Shown one piece after another: positions 6,849 to 15,971 of a stretch of DNA of 15,971 bases. This DNA is from Acidobacteriaceae bacterium (GTDB taxonomy: Bacteria; Acidobacteriota; Terriglobia; Terriglobales; Acidobacteriaceae), in the NCBI GenBank assembly GCA_031296355.1, contig JARLFX010000177.1, positions 1 through 15,971 on the forward strand, written 5' to 3'. Position numbers and translations under genes: made by a program. The notes beneath the pieces were generated by a model. The model searched no databases. It was given only the letters and a program-made list of their open reading frames with translations, and was not told the origin of the DNA. Numbering within the stretch: position 1 is the stretch's first letter; each line of letters starts with the position of its first letter.

Positions 6849-6857
6849 TGGTATACT
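6849..6857 (+). promoter_or_regulatory. Candidate extended -10 promoter of the efflux operon
   Basis: TGG followed by TATACT at 6852-6857 matches an extended -10 element (TGn-TATAAT) with one mismatch. There is no convincing -35 element 16-18 bp upstream. It would give an mRNA leader of roughly 110 nt. The match is by eye. Confidence 0.35.
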
Positions 6858-6939
6858 CGGCTTTCGCCGCTGCTCCCCCAGAAGGCGTAACTGCAACTTT
6901 TCCTGGAAGTCATCCGTCCAGAGCAATAAGCTAACCAGT

Positions 6940-6953
6940 CAGCCGCTTGGCTG
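6940..6953 (+). promoter_or_regulatory. Small hairpin in the efflux leader
   Basis: CAGCC (6940-6944) and GGCTG (6949-6953) can pair around a GCTT loop and are followed by a T-rich run (CATTTTGTATTTT), 22 nt before the adaptor start. It could be half of an operator or a weak attenuator-like hairpin. The stem is only 5 bp, so chance is likely. Confidence 0.2.
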
Positions 6954-6975
6954 CATTTTGTATTTTCGAGCCACT

Positions 6976-8331
6976 ATGTCTTCTGAAGAACTGCATCTGC
7001 ATGATTCGCCTCTGGATACGCCTGCACCAGGATCGAAAAAATCTTCGTTTCCTCGCAAGACGGTCGTCCTGCTGCTGTTGTTACTGGTGGGAGGATTCAT
7101 CTGGTGGCGGGTGCACGAGGGGCGGAAGGCGACAGCGGTCGCGGCGCAGAAGGCGGCGGCGGCGAGTAACCAGCCTATGCCGGTGCTGGTGGCCGAAGTG
7201 CAGCAGCGAACGATGCCGATCTACTACACGGCGCTGGGCACGGTGACGGCCTACAACACGGTGACGATCAAGTCGCGGGTGGATGGGCAGCTGGTGAAGG
7301 TGAACTTCATCGAAGGCCAGCATGTACACAAGGGCGAGCTTCTGCTACAGATCGATCCGGCCCCGTATCAGGCGGCAGTGGCACAGGCCGAAGGCCAGTA
7401 TGCGAAGGATGCGGCCGCGGTGAAAAACGGACAGGCGCAGGCGGCGCGCTACACCGCGCTGTATCAGGCGGGCGTGGTCTCAAAAGAGAGCGAACAGGCG
7501 CAGATATCAACGTCTGGGCAGGCGGAAGGTGCGCTGAAGGCTGATCTGGCGGCGATCCAGGCGGCGAAGGTGAACCTGGCGTATACGCGCATTACCTCAC
7601 CCATTGATGGACAGGTTGGCCTACGGCAGGTTGATGTGGGCAACATTGTGCATGCGTCGGATACCAACGGTCTGGTGGTCATCACCCAGCTACAACCCAT
7701 CGCCGTCATCTTTACGCTGCCGGAAGAGCAGCTACCGGAAGTGCGCAAGCGGCTGGCAGCACACCAGAAGCTCATCGCCGATGCCTATGACCGCAGCAAC
7801 AGCAATAAGCTGACCAGCGGCACTCTGCTGACCGTTGATAACCAGATTGATCCCACTACCGGCACTGACAAACTGAAGGCCATCTTCACCAATCAGGACC
7901 AGGCGCTGTTCCCGAACCAGTTTGTCAATATCCGCCTGATACTGGAACAGCGGCCCAATGTGATCGTAATACCCACGGCTGCGGTGCAGTCTGGCAGCAA
8001 CGGCAGCTTCGTCTATGTAGTGGGCAAAGATGACACGGGCAACGACGTGGTGAACGCGCGGCCCATCACCAGCAGCGTGACCGAAGGTGCGCTGATGCTG
8101 GTCGACAGCGGCTTGACGCCTGGTGAACTGGTGGTAGTCGACGGCCAGGAGAGACTGAAGCCCGGCAGCCGCGTGATCGCCGGCAAGGGTGGAAAGGGCG
8201 GCGGTGGCAAGAGCGCCGCGACCGACCCAACCGCGGCGCACAAGAGCGATGACGCATCGGCAACAGGCAATCCGGCCAGCGATGACACATCTGGCGGCAA
8301 CCACAAACACGGCGCAGGACAGACCCAATGA
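6976..8331 (+). CDS. mdtA: RND efflux membrane-fusion (adaptor) protein, MdtA-like
   Basis: From the ATG at 6976 this is 451 residues. A cytoplasmic N-terminus of about 28 residues precedes one membrane anchor (about 29-44), with no lipobox Cys. The barrel-sandwich (lipoyl-like) half ([22 protein letters not shown], 88-109) precedes an alpha-helical hairpin (about 128-205) and the second lipoyl half ([12 protein letters not shown], 204-215). Beta-barrel and membrane-proximal domains follow to about 400. Such adaptors link an inner-membrane RND pump to a TolC-type channel. The adaptor-permease-permease order is that of mdtABC. An unusual tail at 401-451 is rich in Gly, Lys, Asp, Ser and ends with an HKH-containing stretch; it appears disordered. 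A TTG at 6958 would add 6 residues but is less likely than the ATG. Its stop overlaps the next start by 4 bp (ATGA). Confidence 0.88.
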   Translation: MSSEELHLHDSPLDTPAPGSKKSSFPRKTVVLLLLLLVGGFIWWRVHEGRKATAVAAQKAAAASNQPMPVLVAEVQQRTMPIYYTALGTVTAYNTVTIKSRVDGQLVKVNFIEGQHVHKGELLLQIDPAPYQAAVAQAEGQYAKDAAAVKNGQAQAARYTALYQAGVVSKESEQAQISTSGQAEGALKADLAAIQAAKVNLAYTRITSPIDGQVGLRQVDVGNIVHASDTNGLVVITQLQPIAVIFTLPEEQLPEVRKRLAAHQKLIADAYDRSNSNKLTSGTLLTVDNQIDPTTGTDKLKAIFTNQDQALFPNQFVNIRLILEQRPNVIVIPTAAVQSGSNGSFVYVVGKDDTGNDVVNARPITSSVTEGALMLVDSGLTPGELVVVDGQERLKPGSRVIAGKGGKGGGGKSAATDPTAAHKSDDASATGNPASDDTSGGNHKHGAGQTQ

Positions 8332-11300
8332 GCCCGTCCCGGCCATTTATTCTGCGGCCGGTAGCAACATCGCTGCTGATGGTGGCGATTCTGCTGGCTG
8401 GTTTTGTCGCCTACACGCAACTACCGGTCTCCGCGCTGCCGCAGGTCGATTATCCAACCATTCAGATCATTACCTTCTATCCCGGTGCAAGCCCGGATGT
8501 GATGGTCTCATCGGTCACCGCGCCGCTGGAGCGCCAACTGGGAGAGATACCCGGACTGGCGCAGATGACCTCTACCAGCTCCGGCGGCGGATCGGTGATC
8601 ACGCTGCAGTTCTCGCTCTCGGAGAGCATCGACGTTGCCGAGCAGGATGTGCAGGCCGCCATCAACGCCGCGTACACCTACCTGCCCAAGGACCTGCCGA
8701 ACCCGCCGGTCTACAGCAAGGTGAACCCAGCAGACGCGCCGATCATGACGCTGGCGCTGACCTCTACTTCCCTGCCGCTGAGTCAGGTGGAAGACCTGGC
8801 GGACACGGTGCTGGCGCAGAAGATCTCGCAGGTATCGGGCGTTGGCCTGGTCTCAATCAACGGCGGGCAGAAGCCGGCCGTGCGCGTGCAGGCCAACCCC
8901 ACCGCGCTGGCGAGCTACAACATGAGCCTGGAAGACCTGCGCTCAGCACTTGGCGCGGCCAACGTGGACCAGGCCAAGGGCAGCCTGAACGGAGCGCGCC
9001 AGGCGTACATCATCGGCGCCAACGACCAGTTGATTTCGAGCGCAGACTACCGCAACGTCATCGTCGCCTATCGCAATGGGAACCCGGTGCGACTGACCGA
9101 CGTGGCCGACGTGATCGACGGCGCAGAGAATGTGGCCCAGGCCGCGTGGACCAACACCACACCAGCCGTCATTCTGAACATCCAGCGTCAGCCGGGCGCC
9201 AACATCATCGGCGTCGTAAATGCAGTGCAGAAGCTGATACCACAGCTGCAGCAGACGCTTCCCTCCTCTGTAACGCTGACCACGCTCACAGACCGCACCG
9301 TCACCATTCGCGCATCGGTCAAGGACGTACAGTTCGAGTTGCTGCTCACCATCGCGCTGGTGGTGATGGTGATCTTCCTGTTCCTGCGTACGCTGGCCGC
9401 CACCATCATCCCCGCAGTTGCGGTGCCGCTATCGATCGTGGGCACCTTCGGCGTGATGTACCTGCTGGGCTACTCGCTGAACAATCTCTCGTTGATGGCG
9501 CTGACTATCTCGACCGGCTTTGTAGTGGACGACGCCATCGTGATGATCGAGAACATCGAGCGCTACTTGGAGATGGGCGATTCGCCGCTGGAAGCCGCGC
9601 TGAAGGGTTCCGAGCAGATTGGCTTCACCATCGTGTCACTGACGGTTTCGCTGATCGCCGTACTGATCCCGCTGCTGTTCATGGGCGATATCGTGGGGCG
9701 GCTCTTCCGCGAGTTTGCCGTCACGCTGGCGGTCACGATCCTGGTTTCAGCATTCGTCTCGCTTACGCTGACGCCGATGATGTGCGCCAAGCTGCTGCGC
9801 CACAAGACCGAGGCCGAGAAGGGCTGGTTTTACCGCAAGAGCGAAGACGTCTTCAACAACATTATTGCGAAGTACGCCGTCGGCGTGCGCTGGGTGCTTC
9901 GCCATCAGACGACCACGCTGCTGGTCACGGTGGGCACGCTGGTCTTCACCGGCATCCTGTTCTGGGTCGTGCCCAAGGGCTTCTTTCCGGTGCAGGACAC
10001 CGGCGTTCTGCTGGGCATCACCGAGGCGCCGCAGAGCATCTCGTTTGCCGCCATGTCTGCACGGCAGCAGCAGCTTGCCGCTGTCATCCTGGAAGACAAG
10101 GATGTCGAGAGCCTGTCCTCGTTCATCGGCGTGGACGGCACGAACACCACGCTGAACAGCGGACGCATCCAGATCAACCTGAAGGACCGCGACCATCGCA
10201 AGGACGACGCCACCGCCATCATGGCGCGGCTACAGCCGAAGGTGGCGCAGATCGACGGCATCCAGTGCTTTCTGCAGCCGATGCAGGACCTCACCGTGGA
10301 AGACCGCGTGAGCCGCACGCAGTACCAGTACTCGATTGAAGACGCCAACTCGGAAGAGCTGACCGACTGGTCAAACCGCATGCTCACCGAGTTCCGCAAG
10401 CTGCCGCAGTTGCGCGACGTGGCCAGCGACCAGCAGAATCATGGGCTGGACGCGCATCTGGTGATCGACCGCGACACCGCATCGCGCCTGGGCATCACGC
10501 CGCAGAACATCGACGACACGCTGGACGACGCGTTTGGCCAGCGGCAGGTATCGACAATCTTCACCCAGCTGAACCAGTACCACGTGGTGCTGGAGGTACA
10601 GCCGAAGTTCGCGAAGAACCCGGACTCGCTGAACAACATTTACGTGGCCAGTTCGCAGGGCACGCAGGTTCCGCTGTCAGCCTTCACGCACTTCGAGGCG
10701 CGGCCCACGTCGCTGGCCATCAACCATGAAGGCCAGTTTCCTGAAGTGACGCTCTCGTTCAACACCGCACCGGGCGTCTCGCTGGGACAGGCGGTGAAGG
10801 CCGTCCGCAACAAGGTGAAACAGATGAACCCGCCGGGCAGCGTGAACTCCGACTTCCAGGGTTCCGCCGCATCGTTCGAAGCTTCGCTGGCGAATGAACC
10901 GCTACTGATTCTGGCCGCGCTGATCACCGTGTACATCGTGCTCGGCGTGCTGTACGAGAGCTACATCCACCCCATCACCATCCTGTCGTCACTGCCTTCG
11001 GCCGGTGTGGGCGCCATTCTCGCGCTCTACATCACCAGGACAGACATGTCAGTCATTGCGCTGATCGGCGTGATCCTGCTGATTGGCATCGTTAAGAAAA
11101 ATGCGATTATGATGATCGACTTTGCACTCGCCGCTGAACGCGAACAGGGCATGTCGCCGACGGATGCCATCTACCAGGCCTGTCTGCTGCGCTTCCGCCC
11201 CATCATGATGACGACGATGGCGGCGCTGCTGGGTGCGGTTCCACTGGCGCTTGGCTCGGGCACAGGATCAGAGCTGCGCAGACCGCTCGGCATCACCATT

Positions 11301-11453
11301 GTGGGCGGACTGTTGATCTCGCAGGTGCTTACGCTCTTCACCACACCCGTGGTCTACCTCTTCTTCGACCGCCTCGGCAGGAAGTATCTGAACACCGATG
11401 AACAGCGGACGACCGCTGAACCCACTGCTCAACACCCCGCGCAGGGTGATTAG
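8328..11453 (+). CDS. mdtB: RND efflux permease, MdtB-like (first of a heteromeric pair)
   Basis: This 1041-residue hydrophobe/amphiphile efflux (HAE1) permease matches the length of E. coli MdtB (about 1040). It starts with FILRPVAT and a first membrane helix at about 7-29, then a large periplasmic porter loop, a block of helices, a second porter loop and the final helices. Proton-relay residues are visible: Asp401-Asp402 in the fourth helix ([13 protein letters not shown]) and Lys923-Lys924 in the tenth ([13 protein letters not shown]). These correspond to AcrB Asp407/Asp408 and Lys940. It exports drugs, bile-salt-like amphiphiles or other hydrophobic compounds using the proton gradient; the actual substrate is unknown. 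It overlaps the adaptor by 4 bp and ends 11 bp before the second permease. By analogy with MdtBC (a B2C heterotrimer), the two should assemble together. The mdtB name is by similarity only. Confidence 0.9.
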   Translation: MSPSRPFILRPVATSLLMVAILLAGFVAYTQLPVSALPQVDYPTIQIITFYPGASPDVMVSSVTAPLERQLGEIPGLAQMTSTSSGGGSVITLQFSLSESIDVAEQDVQAAINAAYTYLPKDLPNPPVYSKVNPADAPIMTLALTSTSLPLSQVEDLADTVLAQKISQVSGVGLVSINGGQKPAVRVQANPTALASYNMSLEDLRSALGAANVDQAKGSLNGARQAYIIGANDQLISSADYRNVIVAYRNGNPVRLTDVADVIDGAENVAQAAWTNTTPAVILNIQRQPGANIIGVVNAVQKLIPQLQQTLPSSVTLTTLTDRTVTIRASVKDVQFELLLTIALVVMVIFLFLRTLAATIIPAVAVPLSIVGTFGVMYLLGYSLNNLSLMALTISTGFVVDDAIVMIENIERYLEMGDSPLEAALKGSEQIGFTIVSLTVSLIAVLIPLLFMGDIVGRLFREFAVTLAVTILVSAFVSLTLTPMMCAKLLRHKTEAEKGWFYRKSEDVFNNIIAKYAVGVRWVLRHQTTTLLVTVGTLVFTGILFWVVPKGFFPVQDTGVLLGITEAPQSISFAAMSARQQQLAAVILEDKDVESLSSFIGVDGTNTTLNSGRIQINLKDRDHRKDDATAIMARLQPKVAQIDGIQCFLQPMQDLTVEDRVSRTQYQYSIEDANSEELTDWSNRMLTEFRKLPQLRDVASDQQNHGLDAHLVIDRDTASRLGITPQNIDDTLDDAFGQRQVSTIFTQLNQYHVVLEVQPKFAKNPDSLNNIYVASSQGTQVPLSAFTHFEARPTSLAINHEGQFPEVTLSFNTAPGVSLGQAVKAVRNKVKQMNPPGSVNSDFQGSAASFEASLANEPLLILAALITVYIVLGVLYESYIHPITILSSLPSAGVGAILALYITRTDMSVIALIGVILLIGIVKKNAIMMIDFALAAEREQGMSPTDAIYQACLLRFRPIMMTTMAALLGAVPLALGSGTGSELRRPLGITIVGGLLISQVLTLFTTPVVYLFFDRLGRKYLNTDEQRTTAEPTAQHPAQGD

Positions 11454-11464
11454 ACGAGACGCTG

Positions 11465-14400
11465 ATGCCTGATCCGATTCAATCCGGCAATGCGACTGGG
11501 CCAGCCGTCGAGCCCGCGGCGAACGCAGCGGCGGGCCACCCGGCGCTGGGCGATGGTTTCCACTTGTCTGCGCCGTTCATCCGCAGGCCGGTAGCGACGT
11601 TTCTGCTTTCCATAGCGATCATCCTGGCAGGCGCAGTGGCCTACAAGATGCTGCCGGTGGCATCCCTGCCGCAAGTGGAATTCCCGGTGATCAGCGTGGG
11701 CGCAAGCCTGCCCGGCGCCGATCCGGAGACGGTTGCGTCTGCGATTGCGACTCCGCTGGAGCGGCAATTCGGGCGCATTGCAGGCGTTAATCAGATGACG
11801 TCCGTCTCGGGCATCGGTCGAACTGGCATCACGCTGCAGTTCGACCTGGGTCGCGACATTAATGGCGCGGCGCGTGATGTGCAGGCGGCGATCAATGCGG
11901 CGCGCAGTAATCTGCCTGCGAATCTTCCGGGCAACCCAACGTATCGCAAGAGCAACCCGTCGGATTCGCCGATCCTGATCCTGGCGTTGACCTCTGATAC
12001 GCTGCCAGTTCCGCAGATGTATGACGCGGCAGATTCTATCCTGGCGCAGAAGATCTCTCAGATTGACGGCATCGGCCAGGTATTTGTGACAGGCAGCGCG
12101 AAGCCAGCGGTACGCATTGTTGCCAACCCAACGATACTGAACTCCTACGGACTGGGGCTGGATACGCTGGCGAATTCGCTGGCTGCAGTGAATGTGAATC
12201 GCGCGAAAGGCTATCTCAATGATGACTCGACACGCTGGAGCATCAGCACGACAGACCAGCTAGGCGGAGCTTCCACGTACAAGCCGCTGATCATCGCGTA
12301 CAAGAATGGCGCACCGGTTCGCATCCAGGACGTGGCCGACGTGGTGGACTCCGTAGAAGACATCAATACCGGAGGCTTTGCGAACGGCAAGCCCGCGGTA
12401 TTGCTGGTGATCTTCAAGAGTCCGGGCGCAAACGTAATTGACGCCGTGGACAAAGTGAGTGAGTTGCTGCCGCAGCTGCGCGCATCCATCTCGCCGTCCA
12501 TCGACCTGAAGGTGGTCGTAGACCGGACGACCAGCATTCGCGCGTCTGTGCGCGATGTGACGCGCACGCTGATCATCTCCATCTTACTGGTGATCCTGGT
12601 GGTGTTTATCTTCCTGCGCGAGGTGCGGTCTACGCTGATCCCGAGCGTGTCTGTACCGCTCTCGCTGCTGGGCACCTTCGGCGTGATGTACCTGCTGGGC
12701 TACACGCTGGACAACCTTTCGCTGATGGCGCTGACCATCTCCACGGGCTTCGTGGTGGACGACGCCATCGTCGTGATCGAAAACATTACGCGGCATCTTG
12801 AAAGCGGGCTCTCACCGTTTGATGCAGCGATGCTGGGGTCGAAAGAGATCGGGTTCACCGTGCTCTCGATGAGCACATCGCTGATCGCGGTCTTCATCCC
12901 CATCCTGCTGATGCCCGGCATCCTGGGCAGGCTCTTCCGCGAGTTCGCGGTGACGCTCTCGGCTGCCATCATGATCTCGCTGGTGGTTTCACTGACGGCG
13001 ACGCCGATGCTGAGCGCGAAGTTTCTGGAGTCGTATGACACGCAAAAGCATGGGCGGCTGTATGACTTCGGCGATCGCTGCTTCAAGCGCATGCTGGCGG
13101 AGTATGAGCGGGGCCTGCGCTGGGTGATCCGCCACCAGGTGATCGTGATGATCATTACGGTGGTCACTTTCTTTGTCAATATCGGGCTGTACATCATTGT
13201 GCCGAAGGGATTCTTCCCCCAGCAGGATATTGGGCGGCTGGCGGGACAGATTCGCGGACAACAGGATGTATCGTTCACCGAGATGAAGCGGAAGGTAATC
13301 GATCTCTCCGCGATCGTGCAGAAGGACCCTGCGGTGGAAGGCGTGATGGCATTTCTTGGCGGCGGCCCGGGCGGTGGCGGCGCAAACCAGGCCGGCATGT
13401 TCGTTACGCTGAAGCCACTGGCTGATCGTCCAAAAGGTGATACCGCAGACGTCGTCATCAACCGGCTGCGGCCCAAGCTGAGCCATGAGCCGGGCGCGAA
13501 TCTTTTTCTACAGGCAACACAGGATCTGACCATCGGGGGACGCCAGAGTGCAGCGCAGTTCCAGTACACGCTCTCAAGCGACACGCTGAGCGACCTGAAT
13601 ACGTGGGTGCCATTGCTGACGGAAAAGATGCAGCACCTGCCCGAGCTGCGCGACGTGCAATCGGACATGCTGAACAATGGACTGCGCGAGCAACTGGTGA
13701 TCGACCGCGACACGGCTTCGCGGCTGGGGCTGACGCCGTCAGACATCGACAACGCGCTGTATGACGCGTTTGGCCAGCGGCAGGTCTCGACCATCTACTC
13801 CACACTGAACCAGTATCACGTGGTGATGGCGGTCAGCAACGAGTTTCAGAATAATCCTGACGTGCTGAACCACATTTACGTGCGGCATGGAAACACGGGA
13901 GTGGCGGCAGCCAATTCTGCAAGCGCTGCGCCTACATTGCTTGCGGCCAGTGCGGCGCCGTCCGCGAGCCTGCGTACTGTACCTGCGGGTACGGGTACCC
14001 CAGTTGCAACCGGGACGGCAGCAACCACGACGAGCACAGGCAGCAAGACCACACAAGCACGACCGGCGGTGCCGCTCTCAGTCATCGCGCACTTCGAGCA
14101 GAGGCGCAGCTCACTCGCAGTGAATCACCAGGGGCCGTTCCCTGCAGCGACGATTTCATTCAATCTGGCTCCGGGTATTTCACTGTCGCAGGCGACGGAC
14201 GTCATCAGTAATGCGCAGTCGCAGATGGGCATGCCCGCCACGATCCATACTGGGTTCCAGGGTACGGCGCAAGCGTTCCAGGCTTCGCTGGGCAGCGAAT
14301 GGCAACTGATCCTGCTGGCGGTGTTTACGGTCTACATCGTGCTGGGCATGCTGTATGAGAGCTTCATTCATCCGCTGACGATTCTCTCAACGCTGCCATC

Positions 14401-14878
14401 TGCCGGCGTTGGAGCGCTTCTGGCGCTGCTGGTGTTCAAGATTGAGTTGAGTGTGATGGCGATGATCGGGATACTGCTGCTTATCGGCATCGTGAAGAAG
14501 AACGCCATCATGATGATCGACTTTGCGCTTGTGGCGCAGCGCGAACAAGGTAAGAGCGCGGAGCAGGCGATCTACGAAGCCTGCATGCTGCGCTTCCGGC
14601 CCATCATGATGACCACTATGGCGGCGATGCTGGGCGGTCTGCCGCTTGCGCTGGGCCACAGCGTGGGTTCGGAGCTGCGCAGGCCGCTGGGTGTGACGAT
14701 TGTAGGCGGTCTGATGGTGTCGCAGATGATGACGCTATTCACTACGCCGGTGGTCTATCTTTTCTTCGACAAGGTGCGCCGGTTTGTACGGGTTCAGATG
14801 GGCAAGCCGGGCGACGCGCCGATTGCCAACCGGCCACCGCGGATTTCGCCGCCGCAACCGGAGATGAGCGGCGACTAG
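11465..14878 (+). CDS. mdtC: RND efflux permease, MdtC-like, with long docking-domain insertion
   Basis: This is a 1137-residue RND permease, about 100 residues longer than typical. The N-terminus has an extension of about 30 residues before FIRRPVAT (38-45), likely cytoplasmic. Proton-relay residues are present: Asp432-Asp433 ([13 protein letters not shown]) and Lys1011-Lys1012 ([13 protein letters not shown]). The Gly-rich loop FLGGGPGGGG lies in the second porter half. The main oddity is residues 807-868, an Ala/Ser/Thr/Gly-rich, low-complexity stretch of about 62 residues where the paralogue upstream has 7. It replaces the hairpin just before VPLSVIAHFE, near the end of the docking domain facing the outer-membrane channel. 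The ATG is 11 bp after the first permease; its ribosome binding site is weak, so translation may depend on the upstream gene. A strong terminator follows. It probably forms a heterotrimer with the MdtB-like protein. The mdtC name is by similarity. Confidence 0.9.
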   Translation: MPDPIQSGNATGPAVEPAANAAAGHPALGDGFHLSAPFIRRPVATFLLSIAIILAGAVAYKMLPVASLPQVEFPVISVGASLPGADPETVASAIATPLERQFGRIAGVNQMTSVSGIGRTGITLQFDLGRDINGAARDVQAAINAARSNLPANLPGNPTYRKSNPSDSPILILALTSDTLPVPQMYDAADSILAQKISQIDGIGQVFVTGSAKPAVRIVANPTILNSYGLGLDTLANSLAAVNVNRAKGYLNDDSTRWSISTTDQLGGASTYKPLIIAYKNGAPVRIQDVADVVDSVEDINTGGFANGKPAVLLVIFKSPGANVIDAVDKVSELLPQLRASISPSIDLKVVVDRTTSIRASVRDVTRTLIISILLVILVVFIFLREVRSTLIPSVSVPLSLLGTFGVMYLLGYTLDNLSLMALTISTGFVVDDAIVVIENITRHLESGLSPFDAAMLGSKEIGFTVLSMSTSLIAVFIPILLMPGILGRLFREFAVTLSAAIMISLVVSLTATPMLSAKFLESYDTQKHGRLYDFGDRCFKRMLAEYERGLRWVIRHQVIVMIITVVTFFVNIGLYIIVPKGFFPQQDIGRLAGQIRGQQDVSFTEMKRKVIDLSAIVQKDPAVEGVMAFLGGGPGGGGANQAGMFVTLKPLADRPKGDTADVVINRLRPKLSHEPGANLFLQATQDLTIGGRQSAAQFQYTLSSDTLSDLNTWVPLLTEKMQHLPELRDVQSDMLNNGLREQLVIDRDTASRLGLTPSDIDNALYDAFGQRQVSTIYSTLNQYHVVMAVSNEFQNNPDVLNHIYVRHGNTGVAAANSASAAPTLLAASAAPSASLRTVPAGTGTPVATGTAATTTSTGSKTTQARPAVPLSVIAHFEQRRSSLAVNHQGPFPAATISFNLAPGISLSQATDVISNAQSQMGMPATIHTGFQGTAQAFQASLGSEWQLILLAVFTVYIVLGMLYESFIHPLTILSTLPSAGVGALLALLVFKIELSVMAMIGILLLIGIVKKNAIMMIDFALVAQREQGKSAEQAIYEACMLRFRPIMMTTMAAMLGGLPLALGHSVGSELRRPLGVTIVGGLMVSQMMTLFTTPVVYLFFDKVRRFVRVQMGKPGDAPIANRPPRISPPQPEMSGD

Positions 14879-14908
14879 AGCAATAGTGAGATATGCACCT
14901 TAACGACG

Positions 14909-14946
14909 ACAGCGCAGCGAATGAATTCGCTGCGCTGTTTCTTTTT
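14909..14946 (+). terminator. Intrinsic terminator of the efflux operon
   Basis: A perfect 14-bp stem runs 14909-14922 with 14925-14938 (left arm begins ACAGCGCAGC), with a 2-nt formal loop (effectively 4-6 nt). The T-rich TTCTTTTTG follows directly. It lies 30 bp after the permease stop. On the minus strand the hairpin is not followed by a T-run, so it ends only the plus-strand transcript. Confidence 0.85.
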
Positions 14947-14956
14947 GTCACTCCAT

Positions 14957-15971
14957 CTAGGCAAGCGCCGGGATGGGAATGGCGGCTTCCTGCCCTGCAC
15001 CAGCATCTGGGAAGTAGGCGTTGAGGACGTACTGCTGCACCATGCGGTGGGTGTTGAAGAAGGTGCCGTTGATGGCGATGCAGGCCTGCTGCATGCGGGC
15101 CCATTTTTCCGGATCGCGGTACATGGGCGCGATGGAGTGGCGCAGCTTCTCGTAAAGCGAATCGGCCTCGCCGACCTCGTCTTCGCAATCATCGATGGCC
15201 CAGCCAGTGCCGCCCTCGACACAGCCTTCAATCCACCAACCATCGAGCACGCTCAGGCTGGGTACGCCGTTGAGCGCGGCCTTCATGCCGCTGGTGCCGG
15301 AGGCCTCATACGGACGGCGCGGGGTGTTCACCCAGACATCAACGCCGTTGGTGAGCAACTTGCCGAGATCCCACTCGTAGTTTTCCAGGTAGATGATCTT
15401 CAGCGTGTCAGAGTTGATGCGGTGCGCTGCATCGAAGACTTCGCGGATGAGCCCCTTGCCGGCGGTGTCCTGCGGATGCGCCTTGCCAGCGTAGATGATC
15501 TGCAGGCCGCCGATGGCCTTGGCGATGGCAGCCAGGCGTTCGGGATCGTGGAAGAGCAGGCTGGCGCGCTTGTAGGTGGCGACGCGGCGGGCGAAGCCGA
15601 GGGTGAGCACGTCTTCGCGGAGCTGGATGCCGGTGCGGCTGGCGACCTCGGCGATGAGCTTGCGCTTTCCGGCCTGGTGAACAGCGGAGATCTCCGTCGA
15701 TTCAATGCCGGTGACTGAGCGGAAGTAGCGGTTGTCTTCGCGCCAGTCAGGGATGCGCTCGTCGTAGAGCTTCTGAAAATCATCTGAGAGCCAGGTGGCC
15801 GCGTGAACGCCGTTGGTGATGGCGTGAACCTGGTATTCGGGGAACATGACCTGCGAGACTTTGCCGTGCTGCATGGCGACGCCGTTGACATAGCGCGAGA
15901 AACGCAGAGCGATGTAGGTCATGTTGAGCAGGCCGTTGTGCATACAGCCGAAGTGCTCCAGCGCGCGGGCG
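14957..15971 (-). CDS. Alpha-glucan (glycogen) phosphorylase, C-terminal part
   Basis: The gene enters from the right edge; 337 residues are visible, to a TAG at 14957-14959. It is the C-terminal nucleotide- and PLP-binding half of an alpha-glucan phosphorylase of the GlgP-like family (TIGR02094 type, about 700-850 residues in full), which releases glucose-1-phosphate from glycogen or maltodextrin using phosphate. Recognised pieces are ITNGVHAATWLS (42-53, numbered from the Met at 15943), LGFARRVATYKRASLL (115-130), YAGKAHPQDTAGKGLI (151-166) and the PLP segment EASGTSGMKAALNG, in which Lys221 (codon 15281-15283) should carry PLP. The true start is outside the window; the Met at 15943 is internal because coding continues upstream as ALEHFGC. 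It converges with the efflux operon. It is a housekeeping storage-carbohydrate gene unrelated to its neighbours. Confidence 0.9.
   Translation of the reverse strand, partial: ARALEHFGCMHNGLLNMTYIALRFSRYVNGVAMQHGKVSQVMFPEYQVHAITNGVHAATWLSDDFQKLYDERIPDWREDNRYFRSVTGIESTEISAVHQAGKRKLIAEVASRTGIQLREDVLTLGFARRVATYKRASLLFHDPERLAAIAKAIGGLQIIYAGKAHPQDTAGKGLIREVFDAAHRINSDTLKIIYLENYEWDLGKLLTNGVDVWVNTPRRPYEASGTSGMKAALNGVPSLSVLDGWWIEGCVEGGTGWAIDDCEDEVGEADSLYEKLRHSIAPMYRDPEKWARMQQACIAINGTFFNTHRMVQQYVLNAYFPDAGAGQEAAIPIPALA

Noticed and set aside
6062..6934. 290-codon plus-strand open frame overlapping the SDR gene and extending into the upstream intergenic region
   Set aside because: The SDR on the opposite strand has all its catalytic motifs. 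This frame is Gly/Arg/Ala-rich, has no domain and no good ribosome binding site.
8189..10339. 716-codon plus-strand open frame overlapping the adaptor end and MdtB-like gene
   Set aside because: It is an out-of-frame reading of the permease gene with Arg/His/Gly-rich composition. The permease frame carries clear RND motifs.
12700..13794. 364-codon open frame on the minus strand opposite the MdtC-like permease
   Set aside because: It is Ser/Arg/Pro-rich, has no family resemblance, and is fully covered by an intact RND gene. It is a shadow of biased codon use.
13883..14068. A frameshift or inserted element explaining the extra residues in the MdtC-like permease
   Set aside because: The reading frame is continuous on both sides with family motifs intact, and no flanking direct or inverted repeats typical of a mobile element are seen.

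Overview
The window looks like chromosomal DNA of a GC-rich, diderm heterotrophic bacterium. The best guess is Acidobacteriota (Terriglobia/Acidobacteriaceae type). The basis is a Spy/CpxP-like protein of a kind common there, a DprE2-like SDR, a REP-like repeat of a type I recall from these genomes, and MdtABC-style efflux genes. This placement is inference from gene content; no rRNA or other marker gene is present. There are no tRNA or rRNA genes, insertion sequences, integrases, phage genes or CRISPR arrays.

Layout. (1) 1-2227, minus strand: a four-gene operon read right to left. It holds an ECF sigma factor, a zinc-motif membrane anti-sigma factor, a secreted Spy/CpxP-like LTxxQ protein and a PepSY-type membrane protein cut by the window edge. 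The first three genes overlap at stop/start codons, so sigma factor, its antagonist and a periplasmic sensor or chaperone are probably made together as an envelope or metal stress module. (2) 2228-2417: a divergent control region with a candidate ECF promoter and a 28-bp dyad. (3) 2418-5989, plus strand: a circularly permuted ATP-grasp enzyme, an alpha-E protein and a transglutaminase-like protein. This conserved trio is predicted to make and/or process a peptide whose identity is unknown. A REP-like element sits between the last two genes. (4) 5993-6748, minus strand: a DprE2-like SDR oxidoreductase that converges on the trio with only 3 bp between stop codons. (5) 6976-14878, plus strand: an MdtABC-type tripartite RND efflux operon (adaptor plus two different permeases) ending in a strong intrinsic terminator. 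No TolC-type outer-membrane channel or local regulator is present. (6) 14957 to the right edge, minus strand: the C-terminal part of an alpha-glucan phosphorylase.

Most of the window is ordinary and intact. The points most worth a second look are the functionally unsolved ATP-grasp/alpha-E/transglutaminase trio, the sigma/anti-sigma/Spy/PepSY stress operon facing it across a shared 190-bp region that carries a centred dyad, and a low-complexity insertion of about 55 residues in the docking-domain hairpin of the second RND permease. I see no system that I can call wholly new from sequence alone.
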